64,000 nucleotides of DNA from Verrucomicrobiota bacterium (GCA_023428905.1 JAEYWP010000025.1:1-64000), one strand, 5' to 3'. Shown: positions 25,945-34,843, counted from the first letter of the stretch. Program-made: numbers and translations. Notes: generated by a model not told the origin, from the letters alone.

Positions 25945-26071
25945 ACTGCTCCGGGGCAGGGAGATGTCAGCGTGGGCGAAGCCCGTGTCGGAGCTGCGAG
26001 AGGGATTATCCACGTGTCCTTGCGTCGTTCCGTGCGCTAGCCAACTCTCCCCGCCTTTCATCCCACTGCCT

Positions 26072-27454
26072 ATGTCGCCCTCGTCGTCGGTTGCCTCCCC
26101 GAGTCCCGCCACTCCGCCTCCCGCCGGTCCGGGACGAAAGAAGTCCAAGCGCAAGTGGATCATCCTGATTGCCGTCGGCGTGCTGCTGGTCGCGATCATC
26201 GCCGGCATGGCGAAGCAGCGGGGAAAAACCCGCGCCACACCCGTGACAACGGAGAAGGCCGCGATCCGCACCATCACCCAGTACGTCACCGCGACCGGCA
26301 AGGTGCAGCCGGACGTGGAGGTGAAGATCACGCCCGAGGTGTCCGGCGAGATCATCGAACTCCCCTTCCGCGAGGGCGCGAAGGTGAAGAAAGGCGACCT
26401 TCTGGTGCGCTTCCGCTCCGACAACTACCGCTACCAGGTCGACCAGCGCGAGGCCGATCTTGCCGCCGCCCGCGCGCAGGCGGTGCAGAGCAAGGCACAG
26501 ATGGAAAAAGCGGAGAGCGATTTCCGGCGCATCAATGAGCTTTACGGCAAGACCCTGCTGCCGGAGTCGGAGTTTGTCTCCGCCCGCACCGGGCTCGACG
26601 TCGCCCGCGCCAACTTCGAGAACGCGCAGGCGCAGATCCGCCGCGCGGAGGGTTTTCTGAAGCAGGCCCAGGATCAGCTGGAGAAAACGACCATATATTC
26701 GCCGATGGACGGCACGGTCAGCGTGCTCAAGACCGAGGTGGGCGAGCGTGTCGCTGCCACCGGCCAGTTCAACGCCATCGAGGTGATGCGCGTCGCCGAT
26801 CTCACGGAGATGGAAATACGCGTTGAGGTGAACGAGAACGATGTGGTCAACGTGAAGCTCGGCGACAAGGCCAAGGTCACGGTCGACGCTTATCCCAACC
26901 GGTCCTTCACCGGGCGGGTCACGGAAATCGCGTCCACCGCCACCACCCTGGGCCAGAACACGCAGGAGCAGGTCACCAATTTCGAGGTGAAGATCCGGAT
27001 TGAGGACCGCGACCAGACCCTCAAGCCGGGGATGAGCGGCATCGCCGACATCGCCACAAAGACGGTCGAAAACGCCGTCACCGTCCCGATCCAGTCGGTC
27101 ACCGTGCGCAGCCGCGAAGGCGACAAGACAGTGGAGCAGCTGGCGGCGGACCGTGAGAAAGCCACGAAGGAAAAAGGCGGCGAAGGCGCGGCCGAGGCGG
27201 TCAATATCCGCGAGCAGCGCGAGCGTGAGCGCTCCGACCGCGAGGCCCTCCAGCGGATCGTCTTTGTGGTCGACGGAGGCAAGGTGAAGCAGGTCCCGGT
27301 GGAAACCGGCATCTCCGACACCACGCACATGGAGATCAAGTCCGGTGTCGCCGATGGCCAGGAGGTGGTGAGCGGCAGCTTCGCCACCATCACCCGGGTG
27401 CTCAAGGATGGCATGGATGTGAAAGCCGAGGCGCCCCGGAACACGAAGAAGTGA
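26072..27454 (+). CDS. macA: MacA-like membrane-fusion (adaptor) protein
   Basis: 460-residue HlyD/MacA-family adaptor. It has a Pro/Ser-rich N-terminus, a membrane anchor around residues 28-46 (WIILIAVGVLLVAIIAGMA), a lipoyl-type hybrid motif (VKITPEVSGEIIELPFREGA), a long coiled-coil hairpin, and a beta-barrel region (VNVKLGDKAKVTVDAYPNRS). A Lys/Glu-rich insert lies near residue 350. By family it bridges an inner-membrane ABC exporter to an outer-membrane channel; no TolC-like gene is present. The ATG at 26072 was chosen since an in-frame start at 25922 lies in the terminator region. The ABC ATPase follows after 13 bases. Confidence 0.9.
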   Translation: MSPSSSVASPSPATPPPAGPGRKKSKRKWIILIAVGVLLVAIIAGMAKQRGKTRATPVTTEKAAIRTITQYVTATGKVQPDVEVKITPEVSGEIIELPFREGAKVKKGDLLVRFRSDNYRYQVDQREADLAAARAQAVQSKAQMEKAESDFRRINELYGKTLLPESEFVSARTGLDVARANFENAQAQIRRAEGFLKQAQDQLEKTTIYSPMDGTVSVLKTEVGERVAATGQFNAIEVMRVADLTEMEIRVEVNENDVVNVKLGDKAKVTVDAYPNRSFTGRVTEIASTATTLGQNTQEQVTNFEVKIRIEDRDQTLKPGMSGIADIATKTVENAVTVPIQSVTVRSREGDKTVEQLAADREKATKEKGGEGAAEAVNIREQRERERSDREALQRIVFVVDGGKVKQVPVETGISDTTHMEIKSGVADGQEVVSGSFATITRVLKDGMDVKAEAPRNTKK

Positions 27455-27467
27455 CCCGCGCTCACCC

Positions 27468-28205
27468 ATGATTTCCCCTGCCTCAGCCAGCTCCCGTCCG
27501 CGCGTGATGCGCGACCCGGGCCCCCTCGTGATCGCGATCGACGGGGTGACGCGCCTCTACCGCATGGGCGAGGAGATTGTCCACGCCCTGCGCGGCGTGT
27601 CCGTCACCATCCGCCGCAACGAATACCTGGCGATCATGGGACCGTCGGGCTCCGGCAAGTCCACCCTGATGAATATGCTGGGGTGTCTGGATACGCCCAC
27701 GTCCGGACACTACGCCTTCAATGGGCGCGACGTGGCAGGCATGACCGACGACGAGCTGGCGGACATCCGCAACCGCGAGATCGGCTTTGTCTTCCAGAAC
27801 TTCAATCTGCTGCCCCGCTCCGACGCGCTACACAATGTCGAGCTGCCGCTGATTTATGCCGGGGTGCGGTCGGCCGAGCGCCGCGAGCGCGCCCACCAGG
27901 CCCTCGTCAACGTCGGTCTCGGCGACCGGCTCCACCACCGTCCCAACGAACTTTCCGGCGGTCAGCGCCAGCGTGTCGCGATTGCCCGCGCCCTCGTCAC
28001 CCGTCCTTCCATCATCCTCGCGGACGAACCCACCGGCGCCCTCGATTCCCGCACCGGCGAGGAGATCATGGGCCTCTTCGAAACCCTCTATGCGCAGGGC
28101 AACACCCTGATCATCGTCACGCACGAGGAGGATATCGCGCGGCACGCCCGCCGGATCGTCCGGCTGCGCGACGGCCTGATCGAAAGCGACGCCCCCAATC
28201 TCTGA
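27468..28205 (+). CDS. MacB-type ABC transporter ATP-binding protein
   Basis: 245-residue ATPase. Walker A is GPSGSGKSTLMNMLGCLD around residue 58, the Q-loop is IGFVFQNFNLLPR, the signature LSGGQRQRVAIARAL and Walker B IILADEPTGALD. The class matches MacB/LolD-type ATPases with separate permeases. The N-terminus is about 20 residues longer than usual (SASSRPRVMRDPG), so an alternative start at an internal ATG is possible. It pairs with the adaptor upstream and the two permease genes downstream, forming one exporter for peptides, antibiotics or lipids. Confidence 0.92.
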   Translation: MISPASASSRPRVMRDPGPLVIAIDGVTRLYRMGEEIVHALRGVSVTIRRNEYLAIMGPSGSGKSTLMNMLGCLDTPTSGHYAFNGRDVAGMTDDELADIRNREIGFVFQNFNLLPRSDALHNVELPLIYAGVRSAERRERAHQALVNVGLGDRLHHRPNELSGGQRQRVAIARALVTRPSIILADEPTGALDSRTGEEIMGLFETLYAQGNTLIIVTHEEDIARHARRIVRLRDGLIESDAPNL

Positions 28206-28209
28206 CGCC

Positions 28210-29457
28210 ATGCGTCGCCTCGTCTACGAGTCGTTCGAGTCCTTCCGCATCGCCTTCGCCCAGATCCGGGCGAACAAGATGCGCTCGGGGCTGACCGCCC
28301 TCGGCGTGATCATCGGCATTGTCGCGGTCACCCTGATGGTGACGGCCATCATGGGTATCAACCGCGGCGTGGACAAAAGCTTTTCCGGCTTCGGCAACGA
28401 CGTGTTTTACGTGGGCAAGTGGCCCTGGCGCGATGTCGACGACTGGTGGGTGTATCGGAATCGTCGTGACATCAAGACCTCCTACGCCGACCAGGTGAAC
28501 ACCTGGATCAACGCCAACCCGCAGTCGCCGCTGAAACTGGCAGTGCCGGCCGACAGTCGCAACGTGGCGGTGCGCCGGGGTGATCTGAAGTTGAACAACA
28601 TCTTCCTCCTCGGCAGCTCGGCCGACCTGCCGCGCATCTCCAAGTCCGACATGAAGGAAGGCCGGTTCTTCAGCGAGGCGGAAGCCCAGCAAGGCGCCAC
28701 CGTGGCCATGATCGGCTTCGATGTGGCCGACGCGCTCTTCCCCAACCGCTCGGCGCTCGGCGAAACCGTCCTTGTGCAGGGGCATCCCTTCCGCGTGGTC
28801 GGGGTCGCCGCCCGCCAGGGCAGTTTCCTCGGGCTCTTTAGCTGGGATTCCATGGTCGCGATCCCGATCCGCGCCTACCGCTACCACATTCACGGGCGCG
28901 ATGAGGGCGAAGTCCGCGTGCAATACGACCCGGAGCGGATGGAAGAGGCGCGCGAGGACCTGCGCGGTCTGATGCGGCGCATCCGCGCGCTGACCCCGGA
29001 GGCGCGGGACGATTTCGAGATCAACGAGTCGGGCACGATTCGCGCGCAGCTGGACCCGATCAAAAACGGCATTGCCGTGGCCGGCCTGGTGATCACGGGC
29101 CTCGCCCTCTTTGTCGGAGCGATCGGCATCATGAACATCACCTATGTGAGCGTGAAGGAGCGGACCCGGGAGATCGGCACCCGGCGCGCTTTGGGCGCGA
29201 GACGGCGGACCATCCTGCTGCAGTTCCTGATCGAGGCGGTCTGCATCTGCCTGGTCGGCGGGCTGATCGGGTTGGTGGTGACGTGGGGCCTGGCAGCCCT
29301 GGTCGCAGTCGCCGCACCTTCCTTTCCACTGGTGTTTTCTCCCGCCGTGGTGCTGGTCGCGATGGCGCTGGCCACAGCAGTCGGCGTGGTCAGTGGTTTT
29401 GCCCCGGCGTGGACCGCCAGCGCCCTCGATCCGGTGGAGGCCCTGCGTTATGAATAA
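28210..29457 (+). CDS. MacB-like ABC transporter permease (first)
   Basis: 415-residue permease. A first membrane segment (MRSGLTALGVIIGIVAVTLM) precedes the MacB_PCD periplasmic domain (starting near MGINRGVDKSFSGFG). Three FtsX-type C-terminal segments follow: VAGLVITGLALFVGAIGIMN, FLIEAVCICLVGGLIGLVVT and a last one ending LDPVEALRYE. The final motif is typical of MacB permeases. It probably forms a heterodimer with the next gene's product. Confidence 0.9.
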   Translation: MRRLVYESFESFRIAFAQIRANKMRSGLTALGVIIGIVAVTLMVTAIMGINRGVDKSFSGFGNDVFYVGKWPWRDVDDWWVYRNRRDIKTSYADQVNTWINANPQSPLKLAVPADSRNVAVRRGDLKLNNIFLLGSSADLPRISKSDMKEGRFFSEAEAQQGATVAMIGFDVADALFPNRSALGETVLVQGHPFRVVGVAARQGSFLGLFSWDSMVAIPIRAYRYHIHGRDEGEVRVQYDPERMEEAREDLRGLMRRIRALTPEARDDFEINESGTIRAQLDPIKNGIAVAGLVITGLALFVGAIGIMNITYVSVKERTREIGTRRALGARRRTILLQFLIEAVCICLVGGLIGLVVTWGLAALVAVAAPSFPLVFSPAVVLVAMALATAVGVVSGFAPAWTASALDPVEALRYE

Positions 29458-29478
29458 ACCGACGGAAGCATCCCTCGC

Positions 29479-30705
29479 ATGATTTTCCTGGAGGTTCTGC
29501 GTCTCGCGCTCTCGTCACTCTCGGCGAACAAACTCCGCTCGGCCCTCACCATGATCGGGATCACGGTGGGCATCTTCACCGTGATCGGCGTGATGACGGC
29601 GGTCAGCGGCGTGCAGTCCAAGATCGAGTCCGGGCTCAATGTGCTCGGGGCGGCCAGCTTCCAGTTCTCCAAGTATCCGGCGATCAACTTCAGCGATCCC
29701 CGGGCCCGCTTCGCCAATCGCCGTGACCTCGACTACCGCGCCGCCCAGCGGCTGAAGGAGCTGATGGGGGAGTCGGCCCGCATCAGTGTGATCATCCGCC
29801 GCGGGGGGCGCCGCGCGTTCCATGCGGACCGCAACACCAACCCCAACGTCGGCCTGATCGGCACCGACGAAAATTACCTGGTCAGCTACAATTACGAGGT
29901 GGCGGCCGGACGGACGATCGGCCGTGAGGATGTCCTTTTTGCCCGGGGCATCTGCCTGCTGGGCGAGGATGTGCGGAAACGTCTTTTCCCGAACGAAGAA
30001 GCGATCGGCAAGCAGGTGCGGGTGGACAACCAGAGTTACATGGTGGTCGGGCTCCTGGCGCCGAAGGGCTCCTCGTTTGGCCAGAGCCAGGACAACATCA
30101 TCGTGGTCCCGGTGACACGCTGGCTGAACGCCTATGGGCGTGCCGGACGTTCGGTGAGCATTAACGTCCAGGCCCCCTCTCCGGAGGAGCTGCCGGCAAT
30201 CCAGGAACAGGCGATCGGGGCCTTTCGCCTCGCCCGCGGCCTGGATCCGGAGGACTCGAACGATTTTGAAATCTTCTCCAACGAGTCCCTGATCGATACC
30301 TTCAACCAGGCAGCCGGCACCGTATCAATCGGCGCCTTTGTGATCAGTGCAATCGCGCTCCTGGCGGCGGGTGTCGGTGTGATGAACATCATGCTCGTAA
30401 GCGTGACGGAGCGGACGCGGGAGATCGGCATCCGCAAGAGCCTGGGTGCACGCAAGAAAACCATCCTCATCCAGTTCCTTCTTGAGGCGGTGACCCTCTC
30501 CTTGATCGGCGGCGTCGCGGGCGTGCTCGTGGGCATCGCAGGCGGCAACGCCGCAGGTATGCTTCTGAGTGCGGCGGTCGTGTTCCCGGTGGGCTGGGCG
30601 ATCGCCGGCCTGGTGGTCTGCAGCGGGATCGGCATCGTCTTCGGGCTGTATCCGGCCTGGAAGGCGGCGTCCCTCGATCCCATCGAGGCCCTCCGCTACG
30701 AGTAA
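29479..30705 (+). CDS. MacB-like ABC transporter permease (second)
   Basis: 408-residue permease homologous to the one upstream: an N-terminal segment (LRSALTMIGITVGIFTVIGV), a MacB_PCD periplasmic domain, and C-terminal FtsX segments (FVISAIALLAAGVGVMNIML, ending LDPIEALRYE). The tail motif LDPxEALRYE is shared with the first permease, which supports a duplicated pair. Such pairs act as a heterodimer with one MacB-type ATPase. It ends 11 bases before a convergent gene on the other strand. Confidence 0.9.
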   Translation: MIFLEVLRLALSSLSANKLRSALTMIGITVGIFTVIGVMTAVSGVQSKIESGLNVLGAASFQFSKYPAINFSDPRARFANRRDLDYRAAQRLKELMGESARISVIIRRGGRRAFHADRNTNPNVGLIGTDENYLVSYNYEVAAGRTIGREDVLFARGICLLGEDVRKRLFPNEEAIGKQVRVDNQSYMVVGLLAPKGSSFGQSQDNIIVVPVTRWLNAYGRAGRSVSINVQAPSPEELPAIQEQAIGAFRLARGLDPEDSNDFEIFSNESLIDTFNQAAGTVSIGAFVISAIALLAAGVGVMNIMLVSVTERTREIGIRKSLGARKKTILIQFLLEAVTLSLIGGVAGVLVGIAGGNAAGMLLSAAVVFPVGWAIAGLVVCSGIGIVFGLYPAWKAASLDPIEALRYE

Positions 30706-30715
30706 ACGGGTGCTC

Positions 30716-31708
30716 TCAGCGCTCGTGCTCGAACGGGCGGACAGCCTGCCCCAGAACGCGCTGGCGTTCCGCCTCCGCCTGACGCGACTCGATGTCGCGC
30801 AGCGTGGGCTCCAGCTCCGCATCGCTCACCAGGTGCGTCTCGGCGTAGGCCAGCAGCGAACTCCAACATTGCCGCAGCCGCGCCTCCGCGAGCTGGTTAT
30901 GCTCAGCGGCGGAGGCTTCGAAAATGCCGTGGATGCTGTCGAGGACCGGCTGGCGCATCTCGGCGAACTCGGCGAGCAGCTTGTCGGTGTCGGCCAATCC
31001 CTCCGCCGGCGAGCGCAGGGTGATGGCGTCGATCCGCTGCATGCAGTTCCAACGTTCGATAAATGGGAGTTTCACCTCGGCAAAGGGGGTGTTCGCGACG
31101 AAGGAATGGTGTTCGACGCCCACGTGATTGAGGGCATCGATCTCGCGATCGAGCTCGGCGGCGGCGGTGCGGGTGTTGGTCAGGTGCCAGACCGTGTCCG
31201 AGGAGTAACGGGCGCGCTCGCGTGAGAGGTCGCCCGCGATGGCGTTGCGCAACTGTCGTGAGTCGCGCAGGAACGCCTTGAGCCGGTCGGCCACGAGGGC
31301 GTGGGCTCGCCGCCAGCGTTCATGAAAGCGGGAGGCGCGGAAGCCCTGGCGGTACATCGCGTCGGCCTGGTTGAGGTATTCGACCAAGGCGGCACGAAGG
31401 CTGGGTTGAAGCCGATCCCTGGCCGCATTCACCCGCGCAATCATCTGCTCGAGCGCGGCCAGCTGGGATTGGACTGACGCAAGCTGGGTCTGATAGTCCT
31501 CGCGCTGCTTCTTGGCTGCGAGAAAGCCGAAGGCCGGGCGCTGGGCCTGCACCGTTTCCAGGCGGTTGAGGCAATCCTGACGCGCGTCGTCGAGGACGTG
31601 CCGCGCGGTTGAGAGATTGGCCTCGTCGCGAAGCATGGCCACGATCGCCGGGGACATGTCCGCAAATGGGGAAGTATCAGCCATGGGTTCCACGGTCGCG
31701 ACGCTCAT
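30716..31708 (-). CDS. Coiled-coil protein of unknown function
   Basis: 330-residue protein without an obvious membrane segment or known domain. It is helical and Ala/Gln/Arg-rich, with heptad-like stretches from about residue 30 to 110 (LASVQSQLAALEQMIARVNA) and again near the C-terminus (LEPTLRDIESRQAEAERQRV). A second in-frame ATG lies at 31684. The gene is convergent with the permease operon and separated by 212 bases from the next minus-strand gene, so it is probably monocistronic. I do not recognise it; a structural or scaffolding role is only a guess. Confidence 0.7.
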   Translation of the reverse strand: MSVATVEPMADTSPFADMSPAIVAMLRDEANLSTARHVLDDARQDCLNRLETVQAQRPAFGFLAAKKQREDYQTQLASVQSQLAALEQMIARVNAARDRLQPSLRAALVEYLNQADAMYRQGFRASRFHERWRRAHALVADRLKAFLRDSRQLRNAIAGDLSRERARYSSDTVWHLTNTRTAAAELDREIDALNHVGVEHHSFVANTPFAEVKLPFIERWNCMQRIDAITLRSPAEGLADTDKLLAEFAEMRQPVLDSIHGIFEASAAEHNQLAEARLRQCWSSLLAYAETHLVSDAELEPTLRDIESRQAEAERQRVLGQAVRPFEHER

Positions 31709-31920
31709 GGCAGGTGAGCACCCCGGGAGGGGGGCTCAGCAGCATGGGCGCTGCGTCGCCCCGGAAAGACCCGGCTGGCGATTTTGGTTCTGTGGACACA
31801 CACCGGCACAGACCGTATATCGGCAATTCTCCCTACGGATTAACCTGTGTAAAAAGATTCTTAAGCCCCGTGGGAGTGAGCGCCGGCCAAGCGTTTGTGT
31901 CGGCCGGCGGTACCTCGCGG

Positions 31921-33147
31921 TCACCCGCGTCGGATTTCCGAGCCTTGGAAGCGGATCTGGATCCGGAAGACCTTCTTGATGCGGCACTTGATGATTCCGG
32001 TGGCCAGGTCGAATCGATCGGGGATCTCAATCCGATGCAAGTCGACCGCGGCGTGGTATCCCCGCTCGGAGAAGATATCGATGAGCATGGCCAGGGCGAG
32101 GGGATCGTCCAGGACGGGCTCTTCCGTGTTCACCAGGGCGGTGCCAGAGATCGCGTGGCGCAAGATGATCGGCATGATCCTCTTATCGATGAAGGCCACC
32201 ACGGAGGAGAACAGTTCGGTGTGGTCCAGCTCATACCCATCCAGGCGCTTCACCAACTCCTGACGGGCATGGATGATGATCTCGCTGGCGACGGGGAGAT
32301 TCCTCAACCGGTCGTGGGTGCGAGGATCCAGTTCCAGGGAGCTCTGGTACTGCAGCTCCTTGAGGATGTTGAACTCAACCTCATCCAGCGGGCCCTCTGC
32401 GTTGATGAAGTGATAATGGAAGATCTCCTTGAGGGACTGAAGGGCGGCCCAGGTCTGCTCCTTGAAAACGCGATAGCGCCGTTGCGCGAGGGCCTCGTCG
32501 TAGTCGGTCGGCCTTTCCTCGACGATTTCGCCGATTCCGGTCCGGCGCGCCTCTTCGTTCTGCTCCTTGATCTGGCGCCCGCGTTTCAGCTGGCGGGCGA
32601 CACTCTCCCGCTCGTCCACAAACAGCACCATGATGTGGATGGTCGGCTGCCGGAAGTGGATGCTGAGGGGCGTGCGATCGAACTCCCGCCGGAGCTGGTG
32701 CATGCGGTCGACCAGGAGCTTAAGGCACTCAACCTGGACTTTGGTGCGGGGGAAGCCGTCGAGGATCACGCCGTCCCGGTATTCCGCTTTGAGCAGTTCG
32801 CGCAGCAATAGGCCGATGACCTCGCGATCGCCGACCATACCGCCGGCATTCTTGATCCGCTGCGCCTCGGGTGTGTCCAGCAAGGTGCTGATCACGATGG
32901 GCGCGCAGGTGAGTCCGCGCGTTTTGGCGATGAAGGCGGTGTTCGTCCCTTTTCCCGCGCCCGGTGCGCCGCCGAGCAGAATCAGTTCCTTGGGAAAGCG
33001 CAGGTGTTCACGTCCATACTGCGCCTCCAGGTCCTGCCAGACCGAGCCAAAGATGATTTGGGCATCCTTGATCTCCAGGTCGGTTAAGCGGTTGGCGCCG
33101 GCGCCTGGGTTCATGGCCGACGGTGTCTGGGTGGTCGCTGCATTCAT
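31921..33147 (-). CDS. Adenylate-kinase-like nucleoside monophosphate kinase with long C-terminal extension
   Basis: 408 residues, about twice the length of adenylate kinase. The kinase part includes the P-loop LLGGAPGAGKGTN at about residues 57-69, an NMP-binding region (IVISTLLDTPEAQRIKNAGG) and ILDGFPRTKVQVECL, with a lid-like region (VARQLKRGRQIKEQ). After roughly residue 250 it continues with about 150 residues that I cannot assign (NLPVASEIIIHARQELVKRL, DLHRIEIPDRFDLATGIIKC). A standard adenylate kinase elsewhere in the genome is probable, so this may serve a different nucleotide. Start ATG at 33147. Confidence 0.82.
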   Translation of the reverse strand: MNAATTQTPSAMNPGAGANRLTDLEIKDAQIIFGSVWQDLEAQYGREHLRFPKELILLGGAPGAGKGTNTAFIAKTRGLTCAPIVISTLLDTPEAQRIKNAGGMVGDREVIGLLLRELLKAEYRDGVILDGFPRTKVQVECLKLLVDRMHQLRREFDRTPLSIHFRQPTIHIMVLFVDERESVARQLKRGRQIKEQNEEARRTGIGEIVEERPTDYDEALAQRRYRVFKEQTWAALQSLKEIFHYHFINAEGPLDEVEFNILKELQYQSSLELDPRTHDRLRNLPVASEIIIHARQELVKRLDGYELDHTELFSSVVAFIDKRIMPIILRHAISGTALVNTEEPVLDDPLALAMLIDIFSERGYHAAVDLHRIEIPDRFDLATGIIKCRIKKVFRIQIRFQGSEIRRG

Positions 33148-33254
33148 GAGGGTCGATCAGAGCTAGATAACCCCTCTCGCGGAGACCACCTCAAATCCGC
33201 ACGCCGGCTCCCGCCGTCACTCAGGACAGTCGCGACGACCGTTCCTCGATGCGT

Positions 33255-33833
33255 TTATTTCGACTCTGGTTTAGCAGTCTGGGGGATGAGCGGTGCGATC
33301 CGGCTGAGGCCCAGGCTCGGGGGAGGGGAGGCGTCGACCAGGGCGAGGAACTTTTCCCGCCTCTCCAGCAGGAGCCGGTGCACACGCGCCCGCTGCTCGT
33401 CCGTCAACTGCAGCTCGTCGGTCAGCCGGTCGAGCGTGCTGGGCACGATCACAATCGGGAAAAGCGAATCGAGGCCGTCTTTGTGTTTCTTCTTCTCACC
33501 CCCGGAGGCGGTGCGCTCGTTCCACTGCTGCAGTTTCTGGCGCTGGTCCGCTGTCAGCACGGCATCAAGCTCGTTGCGGAAACCTTGTTTGATCGGCTCG
33601 AGCTTCTGTTTGAAGGCTTCGATGTGCGGCTTCATCCGGTCGACCTCTGCCTGCAAGTCCGGCTTGGGCGTGGCGGGCACGGTCGACGCGACGAGAGGGA
33701 CGTCTCGGATCTCGCCCATGATGCCGATCGGTGGGGGAGGCACCGGTTGTGTGCGCTGCATCCACCGTCCGGTCAGAACCCCCGCGGAAAAGACGGCGAC
33801 CGTGAGGAAAATGGTGATCAGGGCTCGCTTCAT
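33255..33833 (-). CDS. Spy/CnrX-like periplasmic protein (predicted)
   Basis: 192-residue protein with an N-terminal membrane anchor (MKRALITIFLTVAVFSAGVL). The long helical region carries two motifs of the Spy/CpxP LTxxQR type: LTADQRQKLQQW and LTDEQRARVHRLLLER. A basic insert GEKKKHKDG lies between them. The family binds metals or unfolded proteins in the periplasm, and in CnrX acts as the sensor that holds an anti-sigma factor. It starts with an ATGA overlap after the 96-residue membrane protein and two genes after an ECF sigma factor, so the three form one operon. The sensor role is inferred. Confidence 0.72.
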   Translation of the reverse strand: MKRALITIFLTVAVFSAGVLTGRWMQRTQPVPPPPIGIMGEIRDVPLVASTVPATPKPDLQAEVDRMKPHIEAFKQKLEPIKQGFRNELDAVLTADQRQKLQQWNERTASGGEKKKHKDGLDSLFPIVIVPSTLDRLTDELQLTDEQRARVHRLLLERREKFLALVDASPPPSLGLSRIAPLIPQTAKPESK

Positions 33834-34120
33834 GGTCGGTCCAGGCTGGCGGTCATGACAGAGATCTCCTGCCAGGCCGCGGCGTGCTCCAGATTGGTTT
33901 CGCGGATGGAATAAATGTGAAAGAGCACCGCGCTGCAGAGGCAAACGGCAGCCGTGATCGCGGTGACGGAGAACGTGCGTGAAACCCACGGGAAGTTTTC
34001 CTCCTCAAAGTGCGAGGCGCGGGCGGTGCGCAGGACGTTGTCGGCAAAGGAGGAGGGGAGCTGATCCGCCGCGTGCTGGCGGAGGGCCCGCCAGGCGTGG
34101 GAGTTAAACGGCGTGTTCAT
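33830..34120 (-). CDS. Small single-span membrane protein, candidate anti-sigma factor
   Basis: 96-residue protein with a cytoplasmic N-terminal half (residues 1-45), one membrane segment at about 48-70 (TFSVTAITAAVCLCSAVLFH), and a short outer tail. It overlaps the upstream sigma gene by 17 bases and the downstream gene by 4. Position, size and topology match CnrY-type anti-sigma factors, although no sequence motif proves it. I give it no gene symbol. Confidence 0.68.
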   Translation of the reverse strand: MNTPFNSHAWRALRQHAADQLPSSFADNVLRTARASHFEEENFPWVSRTFSVTAITAAVCLCSAVLFHIYSIRETNLEHAAAWQEISVMTASLDRP

Positions 34121-34649
34121 AATGTTGGCGAAGTTGTTCGCGGGCCCGGTGCAATCGCGCCTTCAGGGCGACGACGCTGATCCCGATCGTTTCGGCCATT
34201 TCGTTCTGACTGTAACCCTCCTGGGCGAGCGCCAGGAGCGCACGGTCCTTTGGCTTGAGCTGCGCAAGGGCGTGGCGAAGGGCGTCGAGCTCCTCCGAGT
34301 CCACCGTTGTCGGTGTCTCTGGCACGTCTGCGTGTGTCTCCGCATCCAGCGGCGAAAAGAAGCGCTGCCAGCGTTGCCGGCGGAGATGGTCGATGCAGGC
34401 GTTTTTCGCCATGCGGAAAAGCCAGGCTTCGAATTGTGCCGGCTGATCCAGTTTGGGCAGCGAGCGTATCATTTTGATGAACACGGTCTGCGCCAGGTCC
34501 TCGACCGAGTCGGAACGGCCGGTGATCGTATAGATGAAACCCGCCACACGGCTCTGGTAGGCGACCACCAGCTGTCGCTGTGCGCCTTCCGAGCCGAGTT
34601 GTGCCTCTCTGACGATCTCTGCCAGAGGCGGGGTTTCGGGGGTGTCCAT
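34104..34649 (-). CDS. ECF (RpoE-type) RNA polymerase sigma factor
   Basis: 181-residue ECF sigma factor. Region 2 includes FIYTITGRSDSVEDLAQTVF and WLFRMAKNACIDHLRRQRW. Region 4 has LKPKDRALLALAQEGYSQNE and MAETIGISVVALKARLHRAR. I chose the ATG at 34649; the longer open frame upstream reads through the regulatory region. It heads an operon with the membrane protein and the Spy-like protein. Its start is 12 bases from the inverted repeat at 34661-34684 and divergent from the sigma-54-type promoter at 34844. Confidence 0.92.
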   Translation of the reverse strand: MDTPETPPLAEIVREAQLGSEGAQRQLVVAYQSRVAGFIYTITGRSDSVEDLAQTVFIKMIRSLPKLDQPAQFEAWLFRMAKNACIDHLRRQRWQRFFSPLDAETHADVPETPTTVDSEELDALRHALAQLKPKDRALLALAQEGYSQNEMAETIGISVVALKARLHRAREQLRQHYEHAV

Positions 34650-34660
34650 CACGGTGCATT

Positions 34661-34684
34661 CGCTTTCGTGGCCTGACGAAAGCG
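34661..34684. promoter_or_regulatory. Perfect 8-bp inverted repeat, candidate regulator site
   Basis: CGCTTTCG at 34661-34668 and its exact complement at 34677-34684 are separated by 8 bases. It lies about 198 bases upstream of the predicted start of the sigma-54 transcript, a usual distance for an NtrC-type enhancer, and just upstream of the ECF sigma start codon. Single copies of the half-site recur at 34914-34921 (AGCTTTCG) and 34948-34955 (CGCTTTCG). It could therefore serve the sigma-54 activator, the ECF operon, or both. Confidence 0.45.
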
Positions 34685-34843
34685 GCGGGCCAAAGTTACG
34701 GCGACGTTTCGTGCAAAACGCGGGCCGGACAGCGGAACGGGCGCCGCAGAATGCACGCGGCTTATCATGCCGTTGGGTTTCATCTCGTCTGTGGCATCGG
34801 TAGATGGCTGAGATACAAGAACATGAGAATGTACGCTCTTTAA

